Shown here: positions 1 to 5,792 of the stretch, in pieces
Layout: each line of letters begins with the position of its first letter
Numbering within the stretch: the first letter of the stretch is position 1
Source of the DNA: an uncultured Lachnospiraceae bacterium
Lineage (GTDB): Bacteria > Bacillota > Clostridia > Lachnospirales > Lachnospiraceae
DNA length: 5,792 bases
Assembly: GCA_947177925.1 (NCBI GenBank)
Contig: CAMWWJ010000220.1
Span: 1 to 5,792, forward strand
Direction of reading: 5' to 3'
The notes under the pieces: model-generated
Seen by the model: the letters and a program-made list of their open reading frames with translations, nothing else
Told to the model about the DNA's origin: nothing
The model's database searches: none
Program-made: the position numbers and the translations under genes

Positions 1-125
1 TTCCAGACCAGATCGGTCATGATTTCAACTTTTTATCTTCAAAACGGAGGAATGTTTATGATTGTACTTTATCGTCCAATTTATCACATTTCAAACTATT
101 ATTTCTAAATCAATTCAATACCTGA
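1..125 (+). other. Possible 3' end of an upstream gene, unidentified
   Basis: Two plus-strand frames are open from the left edge. Frame 1 runs 35 codons to a TAA at 106-108, and frame 3 runs 40 codons to a TGA at 123-125. I recognise neither peptide. Frame 1 contains a GGAGG (46-50) seven bases before an ATG at 58-60, which would give a 16-residue peptide (MIVLYRPIYHISNYYF). That short ORF could instead be a leader peptide or a chance match. A weak terminator-like hairpin follows at 135-165, which would suit the end of a gene entering from the left. The stretch is AT-rich, where short open frames also occur by chance, so confidence is low. Confidence 0.2.
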
Positions 126-134
126 GCAGATATC

Positions 135-165
135 GGGATAACTCAAAACTGTCAGTATCTTTTTT
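135..165 (+). terminator. Weak intrinsic terminator candidate
   Basis: GATAACT (137-143) pairs with AGTATC (154-159) if one A is bulged, around a 10-base loop. G135 and G136 can add two G-U pairs with the following Ts. Six Ts (160-165) follow. The stem is short and AT-rich, so it would be a poor terminator alone. Its position, just after the open frames from the left edge and before the promoter of the next gene, is what makes it plausible. Confidence 0.25.
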
Positions 166-185
166 CAATAACGTGCATTTTTATC

Positions 186-214
186 TTGCAAATTTCCCAT
201 GTATTTCATATACT
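186..214 (+). promoter_or_regulatory. Sigma-A-type promoter candidate for the Rpn-family gene
   Basis: TTGCAA (186-191) and TATACT (209-214) are separated by exactly 17 bases, each a near-consensus -35 or -10 box. Transcription would start near 221, giving a leader of about 75 bases before the ATG at 297. Nothing in that leader is recognisable as a riboswitch. The surrounding DNA is AT-rich, which raises the chance of a fortuitous match, but spacing and placement both fit. Confidence 0.45.
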
Positions 215-279
215 ATGATTAAGAAGATTTATCGGTTATCTCTTTTTCTGCTCTGGCAATCAATATATTTCAGACAGAA

Positions 280-285
280 AAGGAG
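280..285 (+). promoter_or_regulatory. Ribosome binding site that favours ATG 297
   Basis: AAGGAG lies 11 bases before the ATG at 297 and only 2 bases before an in-frame TTG at 288. The TTG is too close to be used with this site. The ATG spacing is a little long but workable, so the start is placed at 297 and the three extra N-terminal residues are dropped. Confidence 0.6.
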
Positions 286-296
286 CATTGCAAAAG

Positions 297-1076
297 ATGA
301 ACAGTCAGACCTATGCCGGGAAGGCGAGGCTTTTGAATCCCATTGATGATGATTTCTTAAAGAAGATGGCGGAGGATATCCTGTTCTGCCAGGAAGTCAT
401 CCGGACAATTTTAGAAGATGAAGCCCTGGTTGTATTGGAAAGCAATTCACAGCACACTATCAAGAATCTGCAGGGTCGTTCCGTTATTTTGGATATTCTA
501 TGCAGAGCTGGCAATGGCAGAGTCATCAATGTAGAGGTGCAGAAAGAAGACAATGTTGACCATCAGCGCAGAGTCCGCTATCATGCTTCCTGTATCACAG
601 CAAACATGACCGATACCGGTTCTAAATTTAAAGACATACCGGATTTATGTATTATTTACATATCAAAATCAGACTTTTTTAGAGAAGGGAAAACCGTTTA
701 TCATATAGACAGGATCATTCGGGAGACTGGTACGATTGTGGAAAACGGCTTGCAGGAAATTTATGTGAATGCCGCTAACAAAGATGGTTCAAATACCTCA
801 AAGCTTATGACCATCTTTACGGAAAGCGATGCATATGATGATATATTGTTTCCGGTCACATCGAAAAGGAAACGCTATTTCAAGGAAGATCAGAAAGGAG
901 TGGCAGAAATGTGTGCTATTATGGACGAAATCAGGGAAGAAGGAAGATTAGAAGGAAGGTTGGAAATAGCAGAAAACCTATTAAAAATGGGTCTCAATAT
1001 TATCAAGGTTGTCCAGGCAACCCAACTCCCACAAGAAACTGTACAGGCAATTGCAGACAAGGTGCCAATGCATTAA
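297..1076 (+). CDS. Rpn-family PD-(D/E)XK nuclease / putative transposase
   Basis: This 259-residue protein belongs to the Rpn (recombination-promoting nuclease, 'PD-(D/E)XK nuclease family transposase') group. Characterised Rpn proteins of the RpnA type are divalent-metal-dependent DNA endonucleases; no activity is known for this one. Visible core: a glycine and basic residue before the active-site strand (QGRSVILDI, Asp66), then a second strand RVINVEVQ with Glu80 and Gln82, the E-x-Q form of the PD-(D/E)XK signature usual in this family. A conserved-type helix with Arg91, Arg92 and Tyr95 follows. The C-terminal part (about 205-255) has the family-typical charged stretch EEGRLEGRLEIAENLLKMG and a small helical tail ending near 'LPQETVQAIADK'. 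The catalytic residues are intact and there is no frameshift. The gene appears monocistronic, with its own promoter candidate and a terminator right after the stop. No terminal inverted repeats or second transposition gene flank it, so it is not visibly part of an insertion sequence. Family assignment is firm; biological role is not. Confidence 0.86.
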   Translation: MNSQTYAGKARLLNPIDDDFLKKMAEDILFCQEVIRTILEDEALVVLESNSQHTIKNLQGRSVILDILCRAGNGRVINVEVQKEDNVDHQRRVRYHASCITANMTDTGSKFKDIPDLCIIYISKSDFFREGKTVYHIDRIIRETGTIVENGLQEIYVNAANKDGSNTSKLMTIFTESDAYDDILFPVTSKRKRYFKEDQKGVAEMCAIMDEIREEGRLEGRLEIAENLLKMGLNIIKVVQATQLPQETVQAIADKVPMH

Positions 1077-1086
1077 ACAAAAGCCA

Positions 1087-1142
1087 AAAAAATCCATTCA
1101 AATGTCTATTACCTATTACTCAGCCATTTAAATGGATTTTTT
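1087..1142. terminator. Probable bidirectional terminator between convergent genes
   Basis: An 18-base arm (1087-1104, starting AAAAAATCCATT) pairs with 1125-1142 (ending GGATTTTTT), with a single C/A mismatch (1099/1130). The loop is 20 bases. The stem base is an A tract on the left and a T tract on the right, so transcripts from either strand end in a hairpin with Us. It starts 10 bases after the Rpn stop codon and ends 15 bases from the rhamnosidase stop, as expected for a shared terminator of converging genes. The large loop and low-GC stem make it less than ideal. Confidence 0.65.
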
Positions 1143-1157
1143 ATTTGATAACATGCG

Positions 1158-4100
1158 CTATTTCTCAAGCACCTGCGTAAAATGATAACTCCCGGCTTTC
1201 AGTTCCTCCCGTCTTTCCCCCTCTTCATCCGGCAGGATCAGAACCGCTTCCCCATTGGCAGGTATCGTCACCTCATATTGAAGCATATTTTCGGAAATAC
1301 TCCATTTTATCTGTACCTTTCCATAAACGGAATCATAATATCCCTCACAGCTTTGAATATCCATTATCCCATCCATCAAAATAACCGGATTTAACAAAAT
1401 CCTTCCCTCCGGAGCGTCCATGGAAATGCCAAGCAGTGATTCATAGAAAAAAGCTCCTACGCTTCCATTGTTAAAATGATTAAAGGAATTCATCCCGTCC
1501 TTATGAAATCCCGATTCTTTTGTATAGGAATCCCATCTTTCCCAAATGGTAGTGGCCCCCTGATTGACGCTATAAAGCCACGAGGGATTCTCCTCCTGCA
1601 GCAAAAGCTCATATGCCAGTTTTGCATGTCCTTCCTTTACAAGCACCGGAAGAAGCTCCGGCGTGCCCAGAAATCCGGTGCTCAATCTGGTTCCGTTTGT
1701 TTCTATGGAAAATACCAAATCCGAAACTGTATTTTCTTTCGCCTTACCATCCAGCAATTCATTGGAAAGCGCCAGCAAACAGGCAGTTTGCGTCTTTTGG
1801 GTCAAATGCATATCAATAACATATGTTTTGTTGAAATATGATTTAATTTTACTTAATAGCTTGTTAAATTTTTTCTGATCCTTCTTTTTGCCCAATGCCT
1901 CTGCCATTTCCATCATCATTCTGGCATCTTTGGCATAATAGGCGGCGGAAACCATTTCCTTATCCGTTTCCTCAAAAGCAAGCCAGTCTCCATATACTGT
2001 AAGAGGTCCTATTCTGGCTCCTTCCTCCTCAAAGCTGCTGACTCCCTCCAGATAATCCATATATCTGCTCATAGAATCATACATGTCTTCTATATAAGCA
2101 ATGTCCCCATACTGCTGATATAACTCATAAGGAACAGAAATTCCGGCATCAGCCCATCCGGCATTACCGCTTCCGGTAACTGCCGAGTAAGGAACGGTAT
2201 CTGTATAAGAACCATCCTCTCTTTGGCTGTCTTTTAAATCCTCAAGCCACTTTTTGTAAAAATTTCTTAAATCCTGATTAAACATAGAAGTCTTCTGAAA
2301 TACCTGAGTGTCTCCGGTCCAGCCAAGCCGCTCATCTCTTTGGGGACAATCCGTTGCTGTCAATAAAAAATTGTTTCTCTGACTCCACCGGATATTTTCT
2401 ATGAGTCTGTTTATTTTTTCATTATCCGTTACAATATTTCCACATTCCGGTGAACTGTTGCCAATAAAAATTGCTTTTATCTCCAGAATCTCTATATCTT
2501 CCGAAGCTTCTAAAGAAATATAGCGAAAACCGAAATAGGAAAATGTGGTCCGATACTCTTCTGTTTCTTCTTCTCCTGAAGTAATCGTTACCGCAGATTT
2601 GGCCGTTCTGTAATTTGCCTGATACAGACTGCCTTTTGGGCCGTCATTTCCTTTTTCCTCTTCTCCACTGTCATTGAGCATTTCTCCAAAATGGAGGACA
2701 ATGTTGGTTCCCGGCTTTGCCTGATATTTTAAATATGGCACGCCCGTCATATTATGTCCAAAATCAAATATCACAGTCTGTCCTTTTTTTATCTGAAGCC
2801 TTCCGTTTTCATCATATGGCCAGCTTTCCTCCATGGATTTGTTGTTTTCATTTGCAACATTTTGACTTATTGTATTTTCTTCTGCTTCCCATAAAGTTTC
2901 TGTCCTTGAAATCTCATTGATATGCCCGTAGGTACTGTTATTACTGACAACCCCGTCATATATCACAATATTTTCCGGCTCCCTGTTGTACTCCTCTTGC
3001 TCCTGCACCTGATATCCGTAAAATGACCGGAATTCTCCTGTAAATCCCAATACTTCCTCCGCAGGCATATATACAGGCTTCCTGTCAGCCTCCGCCCTTT
3101 CCCCAGAGCCGGCATTTTCCGTCCCTGCCAAGGATTCTTCTCTGGTAGTTCTCTTTCTGCAGTCATATACCTCGCCATTATAAATATCCGCCGATACCAC
3201 GGCAGTGTCCTTACAGTACTCCCAGCTTTCATCAGTGGCAATGATCTCACTGCTTCCATCTTCATACAAAATATGAAGCTCCCCGATAAATGCGGGTAAA
3301 TGATACCCATAGGTTCCCTGAGAAACCCTGCCGCACCACCAGCCTGTTCCTACCATAAATGCCATGGCATTTTTGTCATTTTTCTTAAGATAATCCGTTA
3401 TATCGTATGTGTTATATAAAAGCCTGTCTTCATAATCCGTCCAGCCCGGCTTTAATTCATCATATTCCCGTTCTCCTGCTGCACCGTTTTCCCCGATTCC
3501 ATATTGAAGAATGTCCTCATTTCGCTTTCCCACCCTTTCTCCATTGACATATCCGTCATAAATTCCAAGGGCACTGGAATAAAGCACCGCTTCCCTGATT
3601 TCCTTATTCTCCAGTACAAATTCCTTTCGGAAGACTGCCTGTCCATCTTCGTAAATATTTTCTTCCGGATTCATGGCAATGAATTCTCCTCGGGAAAAAG
3701 CATTTTCCTGCCAGAAAGCCGTAGTAAAAAAAGCTTCTTCTGAGCAGACGCTGTTTCCATGATTGTCCGTTACTGTAACGGTCCAAACATAAACAGAATG
3801 CTCCTTCAGCTTATCTCCTTCATAAGATATGGCAGATGTGCTTTTGCTTTTTACCCTGCCGCTGTCCCACACAAGTGTTTTCTCTCCGGTAAGCTTGTCC
3901 TGCTCATAAACCCGGATTTCATATGCTTTTTGTAAAAAGCCCTGTTCCTTTGAAGCCAGCCTCCAGGAAAACGCGGGAGTCCGATTATCGATTCCCATAG
4001 GCTGCCATACCGCATCCACTTCCTGCTGAAGGATTTCAAACTCTCCGTTTTCTTCCTGTATAAAGGTGCTTAGCGTTTCCTTTTGCCCGCAGCCTATTTG

Positions 4101-4181
4101 CATAAACAGCAAAAGCAACAAAAGTCCCATTCTATTTTTCATTTTTATGACACAATTGTCTTTTTTTATTGTCTGCTTCAT
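1158..4181 (-). CDS. GH78 alpha-L-rhamnosidase, predicted lipoprotein
   Basis: This complete 1007-residue protein hydrolyses terminal alpha-L-rhamnose from glycans or glycosides by the inverting GH78 mechanism, as inferred from the family. Domain order follows the family. Residues about 50-155 form an Ig/fibronectin-like domain (PMGIDNRTPAFSWRL). Residues about 184-345 form the Bac_rhamnosid_N beta-sandwich (YVNGERVG, PGWTDY, VGTGWW). Residues about 465-570 form a second sandwich (IFDFGHNMTG, HFGEML, FSYFGFRYISLE). Residues about 580-920 form the (alpha/alpha)6 catalytic barrel, and about 925-1005 a C-terminal beta domain. Catalytic signatures are present: DCPQRDERLGWTGD at 611-624, with Glu617 the likely general acid and Asp624 conserved; GWADAG at 675-680; and GATTIWERWDS at 875-885, with Glu881 the likely general base. 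The N-terminus has a basic patch (K13-R17), a Leu-rich core (20-26) and MQIGC with Cys31, a lipobox-like site whose -3 residue is Gln instead of the usual Leu. The product is therefore probably anchored outside the membrane. Start at 4181 has a weak AAGAGA site; an in-frame ATG at 4142 (Met14) would give a more compact signal peptide but has no ribosome site. Substrate could be plant glycosides, pectic rhamnogalacturonan or bacterial rhamnose polymers; the sequence does not decide. Confidence 0.94.
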   Translation of the reverse strand: MKQTIKKDNCVIKMKNRMGLLLLLLFMQIGCGQKETLSTFIQEENGEFEILQQEVDAVWQPMGIDNRTPAFSWRLASKEQGFLQKAYEIRVYEQDKLTGEKTLVWDSGRVKSKSTSAISYEGDKLKEHSVYVWTVTVTDNHGNSVCSEEAFFTTAFWQENAFSRGEFIAMNPEENIYEDGQAVFRKEFVLENKEIREAVLYSSALGIYDGYVNGERVGKRNEDILQYGIGENGAAGEREYDELKPGWTDYEDRLLYNTYDITDYLKKNDKNAMAFMVGTGWWCGRVSQGTYGYHLPAFIGELHILYEDGSSEIIATDESWEYCKDTAVVSADIYNGEVYDCRKRTTREESLAGTENAGSGERAEADRKPVYMPAEEVLGFTGEFRSFYGYQVQEQEEYNREPENIVIYDGVVSNNSTYGHINEISRTETLWEAEENTISQNVANENNKSMEESWPYDENGRLQIKKGQTVIFDFGHNMTGVPYLKYQAKPGTNIVLHFGEMLNDSGEEEKGNDGPKGSLYQANYRTAKSAVTITSGEEETEEYRTTFSYFGFRYISLEASEDIEILEIKAIFIGNSSPECGNIVTDNEKINRLIENIRWSQRNNFLLTATDCPQRDERLGWTGDTQVFQKTSMFNQDLRNFYKKWLEDLKDSQREDGSYTDTVPYSAVTGSGNAGWADAGISVPYELYQQYGDIAYIEDMYDSMSRYMDYLEGVSSFEEEGARIGPLTVYGDWLAFEETDKEMVSAAYYAKDARMMMEMAEALGKKKDQKKFNKLLSKIKSYFNKTYVIDMHLTQKTQTACLLALSNELLDGKAKENTVSDLVFSIETNGTRLSTGFLGTPELLPVLVKEGHAKLAYELLLQEENPSWLYSVNQGATTIWERWDSYTKESGFHKDGMNSFNHFNNGSVGAFFYESLLGISMDAPEGRILLNPVILMDGIMDIQSCEGYYDSVYGKVQIKWSISENMLQYEVTIPANGEAVLILPDEEGERREELKAGSYHFTQVLEK

Positions 4182-4187
4182 ATCGTA

Positions 4188-4193
4188 TCTCTT
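4188..4193 (-). promoter_or_regulatory. Weak ribosome binding site for the rhamnosidase
   Basis: On the minus strand AAGAGA lies 6 bases before the ATG at 4181. It is a poor match to AGGAGG, but the alternative ATG at 4142 is preceded by ATAAAA with no Shine-Dalgarno match, so 4181 is preferred. Confidence 0.35.
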
Positions 4194-4225
4194 ATATGCA
4201 TTCCATCATTTCACTGTTTTCGTAT

Positions 4226-4253
4226 ATTATACTACTTCATCGCACTATTTCAA
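4226..4253 (-). promoter_or_regulatory. Sigma-A-type promoter for the rhamnosidase
   Basis: Reading on the minus strand, TTGAAA (4253-4248) is followed after 16 bases by a perfect TATAAT (4231-4226). The predicted start is near 4219, leaving a leader of roughly 37 bases before the ATG at 4181. It sits in the only non-coding gap upstream of the gene. This suggests the rhamnosidase can be transcribed independently of the membrane/MBL gene before it. Confidence 0.62.
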
Positions 4254-4254
4254 G

Positions 4255-4284
4255 CTGCCACTTTATGGCACCCTCCTGCCACAT
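4255..4284 (-). promoter_or_regulatory. Direct-repeat pair next to the -35 box, possible activator site
   Basis: On the minus strand GTGGCAG occurs at 4282-4276 and again at 4261-4255, 21 bases apart. With two flanking bases the match is 8 of 9 (A-N-GTGGCAG). The downstream copy ends one base from the -35 box. An inverted TGCCA (4270-4266) lies between them. Tandem sites about two helical turns apart abutting -35 are the arrangement used by activators such as AraC-family proteins, a family that includes rhamnose regulators. No regulator gene is visible in the window, so the assignment is inference. Confidence 0.35.
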
Positions 4285-4292
4285 CCATTACC

Positions 4293-5792
4293 TTAATGCA
4301 GAATCATCTCATTAGGCGCCGTATCATAGCTGATGATTTCCACTCCCATACTTTTCATAAGCTGGATATAATGAGGTGTTGTATAATAGCTCTCTTCCCC
4401 GGTTTCCCGATTCCTGTTTTCCATCAGCCAGTCAGGAGCATCAAACAAAGCGGTTTTAGGGGAAACAAGCTCATAAAAAGAGTCCGGCAGGCTTCCGTTT
4501 CCATGATGGGACATCTGTACATAATCCGCATCCAGCTTATCCCCGTATTCTGCCATGATCTCATCTGCCACCAGTTCTCCCACATCTGCCAGATACAAAA
4601 TGCTTTCTTGTTTTGCAGACAGCTTGAATACCATGGAGCCGTCATTTAAAACATTGTCGCTTTTGGAAACTACCAGCTCATCACAGCTATGGAGCACCTC
4701 CATTTTCAGCCCCAAAACGTTTTTCACATCCCCTGCCTTCAGCCATGTTACATTCTCATGCCCATTAAGCCCCCGCAGCAGATAACTGTAGGTATCCACC
4801 CGGACTCCCTGCTTCTCTACCGCTCCATAATCCATTTCCCCGATGAAAATCTGTCCTATGGAAATTTCCGTCTGATCCCAGCCGGCCTCTAAAATCGAAC
4901 AAAGCACCCCGCAATGGTCATCATGGGGATGGGTAATGATCCAGTAATCCACCCTGCCTCCCCTTTTCTTGATTTCCTCCACCAGAGGAATGGTCTGCCA
5001 TGCCCTGCCACCGTCCACAACTGCCAGTCCGCCCCTTCCGTCTTCTATCAGATAGCTCAGGCACTGAAGCCCCTCCACATCGGCAAACTGGGTGATGGTA
5101 TAGCTTTCCGCAGGCTGGTCCTCCAGCTTATAAACAACATAGTTTTCGGTTCTTCCAATTATATGAACAGGATATTCTTCCATGTTTTCAGGCAGAATAT
5201 GATGGGAAGCAAATACCACGTACTGCAACTGATCCTTTTTCATCTTTCTGATAATCCGCTTTATTTTGATTTCATCATTGGACATCAGCATCTGCCTTGC
5301 AACTTTTTTTACCTCTTTAAAGTTGCCGAATTTCTTTCTTACAAATAACAGCTCAATATTGGCATTATACATACGGATATCTTCTGCAATAGGCTCTGCC
5401 ACAATGGCCCTTGGCCCTTTAAAGTCCTTCCGGTTCGGAACAATCCTGGCATCCTTTGGAAGCTTTTCATAGTCCCTTAAAATGATTTCACTTACCTGAA
5501 TTGCTTCTTCACTGATTTTATATACATTTTCGGCAGGCTTATATTCGATGCTTGTATAAACCGTGTTTCCGCAAAGGGCAATCAGAACCAGACAGGGAAT
5601 CCACAGCCATTTTTTCTTCTCGGAAATACGCACAAAAACTGCTGCTATACAAACCGGCGACAAAAGAAGCCAGAAAAACCGTTCAAACACGTTCATCATT
5701 TTTGCTTTTGACACCACTGTCAGAAGTATCGGATTGCCAATGAGGAACATAAGAATCGCTCCATACCAAAGATAAACCTTCATTTCCCGACT
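4293..5792 (-). CDS. Membrane protein with extracytoplasmic MBL-fold (ComEC-like) hydrolase domain, 5' partial
   Basis: The frame is open to the right edge: three sense codons precede the ATG at 5783 and that ATG has no proper ribosome site. The true start therefore probably lies outside and 499 residues are visible. Numbering from Met at 5783, there are three hydrophobic segments (about 3-24, 34-52, 57-75). The Lys-rich RISEKKKW between the last two suggests a cytoplasmic loop and places everything after residue 76 outside the membrane. Residues about 85-220 form a soluble mixed region I do not firmly recognise; it resembles the extracytoplasmic tail of clostridial polytopic membrane proteins. 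Residues about 228-496 are a metallo-beta-lactamase fold: AVVDGG (254-259), the metal motif HPHDDH (285-290), NDGSMVFKL (380-388), the YLAD metal Asp400, and SHHGNGS (425-431) with the paired His typical of ComEC-like members. All core ligands are present, so it should be an active metal-dependent hydrolase, possibly a phosphodiesterase; the substrate is unknown. The rhamnosidase follows 111 bases downstream on the same strand. Confidence 0.85.
   Translation of the reverse strand, partial: SREMKVYLWYGAILMFLIGNPILLTVVSKAKMMNVFERFFWLLLSPVCIAAVFVRISEKKKWLWIPCLVLIALCGNTVYTSIEYKPAENVYKISEEAIQVSEIILRDYEKLPKDARIVPNRKDFKGPRAIVAEPIAEDIRMYNANIELLFVRKKFGNFKEVKKVARQMLMSNDEIKIKRIIRKMKKDQLQYVVFASHHILPENMEEYPVHIIGRTENYVVYKLEDQPAESYTITQFADVEGLQCLSYLIEDGRGGLAVVDGGRAWQTIPLVEEIKKRGGRVDYWIITHPHDDHCGVLCSILEAGWDQTEISIGQIFIGEMDYGAVEKQGVRVDTYSYLLRGLNGHENVTWLKAGDVKNVLGLKMEVLHSCDELVVSKSDNVLNDGSMVFKLSAKQESILYLADVGELVADEIMAEYGDKLDADYVQMSHHGNGSLPDSFYELVSPKTALFDAPDWLMENRNRETGEESYYTTPHYIQLMKSMGVEIISYDTAPNEMILH

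Noticed and set aside
288..296. Upstream TTG start for the Rpn gene
   Set aside because: AAGGAG ends only two bases before it; the ATG at 297 is correctly placed relative to that site.
62..346. 94-codon plus-strand ORF starting with TTG and overlapping the Rpn gene start
   Set aside because: It has no family resemblance or suitable ribosome site and runs out of frame into the well-supported Rpn gene.
166..1157. Terminal inverted repeats that would make the Rpn gene an insertion sequence
   Set aside because: No matching ends or target duplications were found on either side; the only strong inverted repeat is the local terminator hairpin.
911..1180. 89-codon plus-strand ORF overlapping the end of the Rpn gene
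   Set aside because: It is a shifted frame within the coding sequence, crosses the terminator, and has Lys/Arg-rich composition with no domain.
4222..4232. GTATATTATAC palindrome overlapping the -10 box, considered as an operator
   Set aside because: It is short and essentially made of the TATAAT box in AT-rich DNA, so symmetry is expected by chance.
4252..4277. AGGAGGG on the minus strand followed by a short GTG-started frame
   Set aside because: The Shine-Dalgarno-like match is good, but the frame after it (GTG GCA GCT TGA) has only three codons and lies upstream of the predicted transcription start.
4264..4283. Hairpin after the MBL gene as an intrinsic terminator
   Set aside because: The stem is about 7 bp including a wobble pair and is followed by AAGTGG, with no U tract.
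4083..4649. 188-codon plus-strand ORF opposite the rhamnosidase start and the MBL gene end
   Set aside because: It is antisense to two strongly supported genes and its peptide shows no recognisable domain, so it is best explained as a mirror of the real coding frames.
4914..5348. 144-codon plus-strand ORF inside the membrane/MBL gene
   Set aside because: It is antisense to the conserved MBL core, including the HPHDDH region, and has no family features of its own.

Overview
The window looks like chromosomal sequence from a gut-type Gram-positive anaerobe, most likely a clostridial or Lachnospiraceae bacterium. This rests on moderate-to-low GC, AGGAG-type ribosome sites, short sigma-A promoters, an Rpn/PD-(D/E)XK protein of the type common in these genomes, a glycoside hydrolase with a lipoprotein signal, and an MBL-domain style I associate with that group. 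The taxonomic call is inference; no rRNA or other marker gene is present.

Layout from left to right. Positions 1-296 are AT-rich. They contain no convincing complete gene: two frames stay open from the left edge for about 35-40 codons and may be the tail of an upstream gene. A weak terminator-like hairpin and a good promoter candidate for the next gene follow. Positions 297-1076 (+) encode a PD-(D/E)XK Rpn-family nuclease/'putative transposase'. An 18-bp hairpin flanked by A and T tracts (1087-1142) separates it from the convergent gene and probably terminates both. Positions 1158-4181 (-) encode a complete 1007-residue family GH78 alpha-L-rhamnosidase with a lipoprotein-like signal peptide. 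The 111-bp gap upstream of it holds a good TTGAAA/TATAAT promoter and a pair of GTGGCAG direct repeats 21 bp apart, abutting the -35 box. Positions 4293-5792 (-) encode the C-terminal 499 residues of a membrane protein that carries an extracytoplasmic metallo-beta-lactamase-fold (ComEC-like) hydrolase domain. Its frame runs off the right edge, so the gene is partial.

The two minus-strand genes point the same way and both products appear to act outside the cytoplasmic membrane. One removes terminal alpha-L-rhamnose; the other is a tethered metal-dependent hydrolase of unknown substrate. They could belong to a surface-polysaccharide or glycan-foraging locus, but the rhamnosidase has its own promoter and may be regulated separately. 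The Rpn gene faces them, appears monocistronic, and probably has no functional tie to them. The most interesting items are the membrane/MBL fusion and the spaced direct repeats at the rhamnosidase promoter. I see no tRNA, rRNA, CRISPR array or insertion-sequence ends.
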